NCBI RefSeq assembly: GCF_019334315.1
Contig: NZ_JAHWGL010000017.1
Coordinates: 1-64,000 of the forward strand
DNA length: 64,000 nucleotides
Direction of reading: 5' to 3'
Source of the DNA: Hymenobacter profundi
GTDB lineage: Bacteria; Bacteroidota; Bacteroidia; Cytophagales; Hymenobacteraceae
Shown here: positions 58,365 through 64,000 of the stretch, piece after piece
How positions within the stretch are numbered: the first letter of the stretch is position 1
How the letters are laid out: the number at the start of each line of letters is the position of its first letter
The notes under the pieces: model-generated
Told to the model about the DNA's origin: nothing
What the model saw: the letters and a program-made list of their open reading frames with translations, nothing else
Databases searched by the model: none
Program-made: the position numbers and the translations under genes

Positions 58365-58395
58365 GGCAGTCAGCCCAAGTGGTTGGCTGCCATTT
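58365..58395 (+). terminator. Terminator of the small transcription unit
   Basis: GGCAGTCAGCC (58365-58375) pairs along its full length with GGTTGGCTGCC (58381-58391), including two GU pairs, around a five-base loop, followed by ATTTTC. Confidence 0.65.
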
Positions 58396-58501
58396 TCGCT
58401 ACACAAACATACGTGATATTTTCAATATGTAACGGGAACTGACAAGGTAAGGACAGCGCCAGAATGTTAGCTGTATATAACTGGTTTGCTACGCGTTGTC
58501 T

Positions 58502-59059
58502 CTACTTTACCATGAACTCTACTCCGGTAGTGGCCCACTGCATGGTTACTTTACCGGAATTGGCGGCCGTGATGGTGAAGCGCTCCACGGGCTGGCTCAG
58601 TGTGGTGGGCTTCACTTTTACGCGCAGAACGTCCTGCTTCTCGTCGTATTCGTAGGCGCCCCATTGTTTAGCTGTTTTGTTGAAGATGATGGTCCACTCA
58701 TCTTTGCCGGGGATGGAGAACAAGCCATACGTACCGGCCGGCAGCGCCTGACCGTTGATTTTCACGTCTTTGCTCACCATAAAAGTGGTGGCCTCGTTGG
58801 CACCGGTGCGCCATACTTTTCCATACGGCTCCAGCGCACCAAATATTTCCCGGCCTTTCACGGATGGCTGGCTGTAGTCAATCATGACCTTGGTGCCGCC
58901 CACGGTGGCCGAGGCAGTAGCGGGTGGACTGGGTCGCTTCGACTTGTCTTCCGGCGCTTTGGTTTTGGTGGCTGGCGTGGTCGTTTGGGCGTGGCTGTGG
59001 GTAGGGGCCGCCAGCAACAGGACGGCGCAGGCGCCTACCCAGAAGGAAATGCGTTTCAT
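58502..59059 (-). CDS. Exported DUF2911 protein
   Basis: 185 residues. Signal peptide MKRISFWVGACAVLLLAAPT ending near SHAQ, a Thr/Lys/Pro linker, then DUF2911: VMIDYSQPSVKGREIFGALEP, VWRTGANEATTFMVSKDV, INGQALPAGTYGLFSIP and WGAYEYDEKQDVLRVKV. The central part is clearly homologous to the domain in the 10371-11351 gene (VWRAGANENT..., AAGQYSLYVYP). Predicted periplasmic; role unknown. Convergent with the small transcription unit. Confidence 0.9.
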   Translation of the reverse strand: MKRISFWVGACAVLLLAAPTHSHAQTTTPATKTKAPEDKSKRPSPPATASATVGGTKVMIDYSQPSVKGREIFGALEPYGKVWRTGANEATTFMVSKDVKINGQALPAGTYGLFSIPGKDEWTIIFNKTAKQWGAYEYDEKQDVLRVKVKPTTLSQPVERFTITAANSGKVTMQWATTGVEFMVK

Positions 59060-59209
59060 GGGAAAGTTGGTTGAGATGAGTACTGCGGCTATAAGCTAAA
59101 ACAGTCGGGCTTTGTTTCCCGCCATTTGCTTTCGCTCGTATGAGTAGACCACTAGATAAGTAGCTTTTCGTTATTTGCGGCCGCTGACCTTCTTTTCATC
59201 CCTACCCTC

Positions 59210-60211
59210 ATGACTACCCCTTATCACCCCAACCCCGACCGCTACCACCAAATGGAGTACCGCCGCTGCGGGCGCAGCGGCCTGAAACTGCCCGCTATAT
59301 CGCTGGGCCTGTGGCACAACTTCGGCGATGTGGACGTGCCGGCCACGTTTCGTGAAACGCTCCGCACGGCCTTCGACCACGGCATCACGCACTTCGACCT
59401 GGCCAACAACTACGGCCCGCCATACGGCACCGCTGAAACCAACTTCGGCCGTATTCTGAAAGAGGACTTCCTACCCTACCGCGACGAGTTGATCATCTCC
59501 ACCAAAGCTGGCTACGACATGTGGCCTGGTCCCTATGGCGAATGGGGTTCCCGCAAATACCTCATTGCCAGCCTCGACCAAAGCCTAAAACGCATGGGGC
59601 TGGAGTACGTGGATATTTTCTACTCGCACCGCCCCGACCCCGAAACGCCCCTGGAAGAAACCATGGGTGCCCTCGACCATGTGGTACGCCAGGGCAAAGC
59701 CCTGTACGTGGGCATCAGCAACTACCAGCCCCAGGAAGCCGCCGAGGCTATTCGTATTCTGCGCGAGCTGGGCACGCCCTGCCTGATTCATCAGCCTAAG
59801 TACTCGCTGTTTGAGCGCTGGGTGGAAGATGGCTTGCTCGATTTGTTGGAAGAAAAAGGCGTGGGCTGTATTCCGTTTTCGCCGCTGGCCCAGGGCATGC
59901 TCACGGATAAGTACCTGCACGGCATCCCGGCCGACTCGCGGGCCGGCCGCGAGGGGCGCCACCTCACGCCCGAGCAGCTGACGCCCGAGCGCCTGGAGCA
60001 GATTCGGCAGCTGAACGAACTGGCTCAGGAGCGCGGACAGAGCCTGGCCCAACTGGCGCTGTCGTGGCTGCTAAAGGACCCGCGCGTGACGTCGGTGCTT
60101 ATTGGCGCCAGCCGCCCCGCCCAGCTCCTCGATTCGTTGCAGTGCCTGCGCAACACCGGTTTTCAGGACGACGAGCTGCAACGCATTGAGCAAATTTTGG
60201 GGGCGCGGTAA
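59210..60211 (+). CDS. Aldo/keto reductase, YghZ-like (L-glyceraldehyde 3-phosphate reductase group)
   Basis: 333 residues. NADPH-dependent TIM-barrel reductase: THFDLANNYGPPYGTAETNF holds catalytic Asp and Tyr, IISTKAGYDMWPGPYGEWGS the catalytic Lys and the extended loop diagnostic of the YghZ/KCNAB subgroup, and DIFYSHRPDPETPLEET the catalytic His. The C-terminal VLIGASRPAQL binds the NADPH phosphate. Family role: detoxifying reduction of aldehydes such as L-glyceraldehyde 3-phosphate and methylglyoxal. Monocistronic, with a strong terminator behind it. Confidence 0.94.
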   Translation: MTTPYHPNPDRYHQMEYRRCGRSGLKLPAISLGLWHNFGDVDVPATFRETLRTAFDHGITHFDLANNYGPPYGTAETNFGRILKEDFLPYRDELIISTKAGYDMWPGPYGEWGSRKYLIASLDQSLKRMGLEYVDIFYSHRPDPETPLEETMGALDHVVRQGKALYVGISNYQPQEAAEAIRILRELGTPCLIHQPKYSLFERWVEDGLLDLLEEKGVGCIPFSPLAQGMLTDKYLHGIPADSRAGREGRHLTPEQLTPERLEQIRQLNELAQERGQSLAQLALSWLLKDPRVTSVLIGASRPAQLLDSLQCLRNTGFQDDELQRIEQILGAR

Positions 60212-60245
60212 CTACCCGCATCCATAGCGCTTCTGCTTTGTCTGA

Positions 60246-60289
60246 ACGCACAAAGACAGCAAAACCACTGTTTTGCTGTCTTTGTGCGT
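60246..60289 (+). terminator. Strong terminator after the aldo/keto reductase gene
   Basis: A 20-bp perfect stem (60246-60265 with 60270-60289), four-base loop, followed by TTTGCTTTATTT. Confidence 0.88.
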
Positions 60290-60541
60290 TTTGCTTTATT
60301 TCGATACCATACTACTACATTTCAGCTTATTGAATAAAAGCACTTTTCCGGGAAACATCACCGCCGTTATTCTTCTATGCACCTCAGTATTGGACAGTTG
60401 TAAATTGAAGTGCAATCTAAAGGATTTTAGTACAAGTTATCTGATTGAATAATAGTATTTTATCCATCTTTTTTATTCTAAAAAACACATGAAAATCTCT
60501 ATCTTCGGTGCATCCATCCGCACGTTCTACGTCTTACAGCC
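60290..60541. other. Gene-free AT-rich stretch upstream of the OmpA-family gene
   Basis: No frame of note. AT-rich with A/T runs near 60460-60490; presumably the promoter region of the following gene. No repeat or RNA structure noticed. Confidence 0.4.
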
Positions 60542-61867
60542 ATGGGAAAAAGTTTACTTCAAACGGTGAAAAGCTGCTTCACCGCGCAGCAGATCAGCCA
60601 GATTAGCGCCACAGTTCGGGAGAACGAAGCGGGCGTTGAGCAGGTCGTCAACCAAGCGTCTACTCTGGTGGTGCAGCACCTGATAGCGCGCACCGAGCGG
60701 CCGGGCGGCACTGAGGTGCTGGCCACGCTGGCACAGGAAGCCTACCGGGCCGACGTGTTGCACCACCTGGCCGACCTACACACCACCAACTGGCAGCGCC
60801 GCGGCCTCGACCTGATGCAGGGCCTACTGGGCGATGCTTACGCTCTCACCCTCAATCGGTTGTCAGTATCGGCCTACGTGGAGCCCACGGCGGCCCGCAC
60901 GCTGCTGGGCACTGTAGCGGCGGCTACGCTGGCAGCGCTGGGGCGCTACGCCGCCGAGCAGGAGCTGAGCGTACAGCAGCTCAGCGCCTACCTGCAAAAT
61001 CAGCCCGAGGAACTGGGGGCTATGGGGACGGCCGCGTGGCATCCCGTTAGCGCCGGCACGCCTGAGCTGGCACCCCGGCCAGCGGCCGAGCTGGTGCGAG
61101 CCGGCGTGGGTAGCTGGGGCACCTCCCCTACTCCTGAGCCCGTTGATAGTGGGCGTGCGGCTACCTCGCTGCGCTGGCAGTGGGGCCTGCTGTTGCTGTT
61201 GGCCGTTAGCCTAGGGTACTATTTCGGACACGAGCGCCTGTCGGCTGTGCCGGGTACTGCGGCCTATGCGGGCACCACCCCTACTCCTTCTGCCACTACA
61301 TATGCAGCCAATGAAAATACGGCGTCGGCTACGGCTACCGACCCTGCCGCTACCGGCCACTACGACAGCGAGAGCGACAGCTACATCTATGACACAGGCC
61401 AGCCGGTTATCCTACAACTGACGAATGGCACCACCCAGAAGGTAGGCGCCCGCTCCACCGAAAACCGCCTGTATACTTTCCTGTCCGAACCCAGTATTCA
61501 GGTGGATCCGGTGAACCGCACAAAGGGCTGGATCAACTTCGACCGGGTGTATTTTGAGCCGGCCAAAGCCGTGCTTACGACGGAGTCGCACCAGCAGCTG
61601 GTGAACGTGGCCGGCATTCTAAAGTCGTTCCCGAACGCCGTGGTGAAGATAGGTGGCTACACCGACAGCCTCGGCAACGACCTGCAAAATCTGCACTTAA
61701 GTGAGGAGCGTGCCCGCGCCGCCATGTTCGCCCTGGCCGATATGGGTATTCCCGTGGCCCGGCTGCAAGCCAAAGGCTACGGTGCCAAGCACTCCCTCAC
61801 CAGCAACGAAACCGTAGAGGGCCGCGCCCTCAACCGCCGCATCAGCATTCGGGTAGTGAAGAAGTAA
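60542..61867 (+). CDS. DUF937-OmpA fusion protein
   Basis: 441 residues. Residues 1 to about 150 are a helical DUF937-like domain (MGKSLLQTVKSCFTAQQISQ, VLHHLADLHTTNWQRRGLDL, LLGDAYALTLNRLS). A single hydrophobic helix at about 215-235 (WQWGLLLLLAVSLGYYFG) follows, then a Thr/Ala/Ser-rich linker. Residues 330-441 form an OmpA peptidoglycan-binding domain (INFDRVYFEPAKAVLTTESH, VKIGGYTDSLGNDLQNLHLS, EGRALNRRISIRV). The topology implies a cytoplasmic DUF937 part and periplasmic OmpA domain anchored in the inner membrane. There is no signal peptide. Function inferred only as cell-wall tethering. Confidence 0.85.
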   Translation: MGKSLLQTVKSCFTAQQISQISATVRENEAGVEQVVNQASTLVVQHLIARTERPGGTEVLATLAQEAYRADVLHHLADLHTTNWQRRGLDLMQGLLGDAYALTLNRLSVSAYVEPTAARTLLGTVAAATLAALGRYAAEQELSVQQLSAYLQNQPEELGAMGTAAWHPVSAGTPELAPRPAAELVRAGVGSWGTSPTPEPVDSGRAATSLRWQWGLLLLLAVSLGYYFGHERLSAVPGTAAYAGTTPTPSATTYAANENTASATATDPAATGHYDSESDSYIYDTGQPVILQLTNGTTQKVGARSTENRLYTFLSEPSIQVDPVNRTKGWINFDRVYFEPAKAVLTTESHQQLVNVAGILKSFPNAVVKIGGYTDSLGNDLQNLHLSEERARAAMFALADMGIPVARLQAKGYGAKHSLTSNETVEGRALNRRISIRVVKK

Positions 61868-61890
61868 CCGCCTCTTTCTTCGCTTACAAC

Positions 61891-61926
61891 ACGACGCCTC
61901 TTCTGCCCCCGCGGAAGAGGCGTCGT
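61891..61926 (+). terminator. Hairpin after the DUF937-OmpA gene
   Basis: A 13-bp perfect stem ACGACGCCTCTTC / GAAGAGGCGTCGT with a ten-base loop, 24 nt past the stop; followed by AACTTATTGG, without a long T-run. Confidence 0.65.
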
Positions 61927-62018
61927 AACTTATTGGAGGGCGTGCTGTTTTCTCTACCCCGGCAGTTGTGGCTTGGCCGCTGCCGGGGCGAGAGTTTCCG
62001 TTAACGCTTTTCCTACCT

Positions 62019-63107
62019 ATGTCTACGCTTCTTTTTTCCCCGCTGCATCTGCGCGGACTTGAACTTAAAAACCGCATTGTGGTGTCGCCGATGTGCCAGT
62101 ATTCCTCAGAAGACGGCTTCGCCAACGATTGGCACCTGGTGCACCTGGGCAGCCGCGCCGTGGGCGGGGTAGGCCTCATTATCTCGGAGGCCGCCGCCGT
62201 GGCGCCCGAGGGCCGTATCACGCCTCAGGACCTGGGTATCTGGAAAGACGAGCACGTGCCCTTCCTGAAGCGCATCAACGACTTTGTGCGCCAGCAGGGC
62301 ACCGCCATTGGCGTGCAACTGGCCCACGCCGGCCGCAAGGCCAGCACCACGCCCCCGTGGGACGGCGGCAAAGCCATTGCGGCCACGCAGCCCAACGGTT
62401 GGGAGGTGGTAGCGCCCAGCGCCCTACCCTTCGCCCCCGACAAAGCCACCCCGCACGCCCTCACCGAGGAGGAAATCCAGCAGGTTGTCGCTGATTTTCG
62501 GGCCGCCGCCCGCCGCAGCCTTGCAGCTGGTTTTCAGCTCATTGAGGTACACGCTGCCCACGGCTATCTGCTGCACGAGTTTCTATCGCCGCTCAGCAAC
62601 GAGCGCACCGACCACTACGGCGGCTCCTTCGAGAACCGCAGCCGTCTGCTACTGGATGTGGTAGCCGCCATCCGCGCCGAGGTGCCCGACGACTACCCCG
62701 TTATCGTGCGCGTGTCGGCTACCGACTGGACCGAGGGTGGCTGGACCAAAGACGATTCGGTGCAGCTAGCCCGCGTACTCCAGGCAAACGGCGTTGACCT
62801 GCTGGATGCCTCTACCGGCGGCAACGTGCCCGATGCCAAAATTCCGACTGGCCCAGGCTACCAGGTGGAGTTTGCCGAGGCCGTGAAACAGCAAACCGGG
62901 ATGCTCACGGGTGCTGTGGGCATCATTACCACCGCCCAGCAAGCCGAGGACATCCTCCAAAAAGGCCAGGCCGATTTGGTGTTGCTGGCCCGCGAATTCC
63001 TTCGCGACCCGTACTTCCCCCTACATGCCGCCTCTGATTTAGACGTGGAGATGGCCTGGCCTGTGCAATACGAGCGCGCCAAGCGCCCTAAGCGGGCGGA
63101 TAAGTAG
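62019..63107 (+). CDS. Old Yellow Enzyme-family NADPH dehydrogenase (NamA/YqjM-like)
   Basis: 362 residues from the ATG at 62019 (MSTLLFSPLHLRGLELKNRI); the frame continues 17 codons upstream with no family match. FMN barrel: VVSPMCQYSSEDGFANDWHL (the P-M-C-Q-Y-S of the YqjM subclass), EAAAVAPEGRI, IGVQLAHAGRKAST, the catalytic-His-containing EVHAAHGYLLHEFLSP and SNERTDHYGGSFENR, then VLLAREFLRDPYFP. Family reaction: NADPH-dependent reduction of activated alkenes; stress role inferred. Confidence 0.95.
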   Translation: MSTLLFSPLHLRGLELKNRIVVSPMCQYSSEDGFANDWHLVHLGSRAVGGVGLIISEAAAVAPEGRITPQDLGIWKDEHVPFLKRINDFVRQQGTAIGVQLAHAGRKASTTPPWDGGKAIAATQPNGWEVVAPSALPFAPDKATPHALTEEEIQQVVADFRAAARRSLAAGFQLIEVHAAHGYLLHEFLSPLSNERTDHYGGSFENRSRLLLDVVAAIRAEVPDDYPVIVRVSATDWTEGGWTKDDSVQLARVLQANGVDLLDASTGGNVPDAKIPTGPGYQVEFAEAVKQQTGMLTGAVGIITTAQQAEDILQKGQADLVLLAREFLRDPYFPLHAASDLDVEMAWPVQYERAKRPKRADK

Positions 63108-63139
63108 TTTCCTCCCATAATAGGGCAATCTTCTATTAG

Positions 63140-63172
63140 AACCCTGGCTGCTATAGTATAGTGGCCAGGGTT
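63140..63172 (+). terminator. Terminator after the Old Yellow Enzyme gene
   Basis: AACCCTGGC and GCCAGGGTT pair perfectly, with an inner CTATA/TATAG stem; followed by TCTTGTTTATT. Confidence 0.75.
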
Positions 63173-63253
63173 TCTTGTTTATTGCTAGTGCATTAGCCCT
63201 TTTTTCCAAAATAAAAAAGTCAGTATCATATTGATGCGACCTACTATACTCTA

Positions 63254-63261
63254 TATCTTTG
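63254..63261 (+). promoter_or_regulatory. Bacteroidota -7 box (TATCTTTG)
   Basis: Exact TAnnTTTG match, 26 nt before the GTG start proposed for the next gene. It excludes the ATG codons at 63231 and 63234 as starts if this promoter is used. Confidence 0.5.
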
Positions 63262-63287
63262 TAACTGTACTTTTGCTTATACAAAAC

Positions 63288-63737
63288 GTGATTATACGCA
63301 CTATATCTGATTTTTATTTGCAATATGACGAGGTAGCAACTGTATTACGAGTCGAATGGATAAGCGGACGCAACGTACGGCAACTGCGTCGCAGCGCTGG
63401 GCAACTGCTCATGCTGCTACAGCAATTAGCCGTGCGGCGGTTGCTACTTGATATGAATAGTGTGCCCGACTTATCGTTAGAAGATGAGGTATGGTTGGGC
63501 ACACACTGGATGCCTGGCTTGGTGGTTCTACCCTTGGAGCGACTAGTATTGGTGCTGGATAGTGGGCAGACGCATAACCAGTTGGCCATTAATGCGCTGC
63601 ATAGCCTGGTGCAGCCCGCCATCCGCTTCGATGCGCAGTATTTTTCTGATACGAAATCAGCTATGGGTTGGCTGACAGATGACTCGGACCGCCTTCCGGC
63701 TCTCGCCGCCGAATGGAACGCCCGGCATGCGCAGTAG
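63288..63737 (+). CDS. Hypothetical protein, STAS-like fold possible
   Basis: 149 residues from a GTG at 63288 (VIIRTISDFYLQYDEVATVL). The longer frame from 63231 adds a hydrophobic 19-residue N-terminus that overlaps the predicted promoter, so the GTG is preferred. Alternating beta/alpha pattern (TVLRVEWISG, QLRRSAGQLLMLLQQLAVRR, LLLDMNSVPDLSLEDEVWLG, RLVLVLDSG) resembles STAS or SpoIIAA-like domains. No catalytic residues recognised; cytosolic if the GTG is correct. Confidence 0.6.
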   Translation: MIIRTISDFYLQYDEVATVLRVEWISGRNVRQLRRSAGQLLMLLQQLAVRRLLLDMNSVPDLSLEDEVWLGTHWMPGLVVLPLERLVLVLDSGQTHNQLAINALHSLVQPAIRFDAQYFSDTKSAMGWLTDDSDRLPALAAEWNARHAQ

Positions 63738-63744
63738 CCGGCCT

Positions 63745-64000
63745 TTACGCTTGGTTCATGCGCGACGTATGCCGGGTATCAGCCATGCGTAGGTAGGTGA
63801 TAAGGGAAATACTGGCGCAAGCCGTTACGTACCAGTAAAACCACGCTTCCACGTTGTAGCCCTTGGCCAGCAGCGCCACGTACTCGGCCGTGCCTCCGAA
63901 GATGGCAACCGTGAGGGCATACGGAAGCCCTACCCCTAAGGCCCGGATTTCGGTCGGAAACAGCTCGGCTTTCACTACGGCGTTGATGGCCGTGTAGCCG
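63745..64000 (-). CDS. MFS transporter, metabolite:H+ symporter type, 3' part (partial)
   Basis: The C-terminal 84 residues are in the window; the 5' part lies beyond the right edge. The frame reads YTAINAVVKAELFPTEIRALG, a form of the loop found in metabolite/H+ symporters (alpha-ketoglutarate permease type), then two membrane segments (LPYALTVAIFGGTAEYVALLA and WFYWYVTACASISLITYL) and a short hydrophilic tail. Substrate unknown. Its stop is eight bases from the end of the convergent neighbour. Confidence 0.85.
   Translation of the reverse strand, partial: GYTAINAVVKAELFPTEIRALGVGLPYALTVAIFGGTAEYVALLAKGYNVEAWFYWYVTACASISLITYLRMADTRHTSRMNQA

Overview
The window looks like chromosomal DNA of a high-GC Bacteroidota member, most likely a Hymenobacter-type Cytophagales. 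The grounds are Bacteroidota-type -7 promoter boxes (TAnnTTTG) ahead of many genes, almost no Shine-Dalgarno sites, a secreted subtilase with a type IX secretion C-terminal domain, a carboxypeptidase-regulatory/TonB receptor, and families common in that group (DUF349, DUF2911, DUF4259, LAB_N, RsbQ-like hydrolases). No insertion sequence, prophage or CRISPR array was seen. Species assignment is inference.

Layout. 0-10 kb holds tRNA-modification genes (trmB, mnmA), a TrpF-like protein without the catalytic Cys, a lipoprotein, the subtilase, rpe and a TonB-dependent receptor. 10.4-19.9 kb holds a DUF2911 protein and a complete histidine operon, hisG-D-C-B-H-A-F-IE. The operon is preceded by a leader peptide with six His codons and mutually exclusive hairpins (a probable attenuator) and closed by a strong terminator. 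Nearly every his junction contains a different palindrome. 20-29.4 kb holds sugar and envelope genes: cupin, Gfo/Idh/MocA oxidoreductase, TIM-barrel isomerase, GT2, LAB_N membrane protein, nucleotide-sugar epimerase, GDPD and a GT39 transferase. 29.5-35.6 kb holds a DUF5343-like protein, an AT-rich gene-free stretch with a possible structured RNA, a TPR protein, gyrA and a small lipoprotein. 35.8-40.3 kb is lower in GC: an HD hydrolase, three small unknown genes (one VbhA-antitoxin-like), two convergent RsbQ/KAI2-like hydrolases and tRNA-Thr(TGT). 40.4-55.7 kb holds a DUF349 protein, YqgE, pdxH, a GT2/aminotransferase pair, DUF1015, maf, DUF3592, DUF4259, an MFS transporter, gpsA, an HlyD/TolC efflux pair and an L-serine dehydratase beta subunit. 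56-64 kb holds a tryptophan-2,3-dioxygenase-like protein, a membrane/SRPBCC protein, a compact small-ORF transcription unit with a structured leader, a second DUF2911 protein, an aldo/keto reductase, a DUF937-OmpA fusion, an Old Yellow Enzyme, a small unknown protein and the 3' end of an MFS transporter.

Two features run through the whole window. One is a family of about ten intergenic inverted repeats with GTCAT...ATGAC ends. The other is an apparent excess of the word GGTAGG/CCTACC, even inside genes, where it brings in the Arg codon AGG. The observations I consider most worth following are the his attenuator, the small transcription unit near 58.1 kb, the possible structured RNA near 31.1 kb, the inverted-repeat family and the catalytically altered TrpF paralogue.
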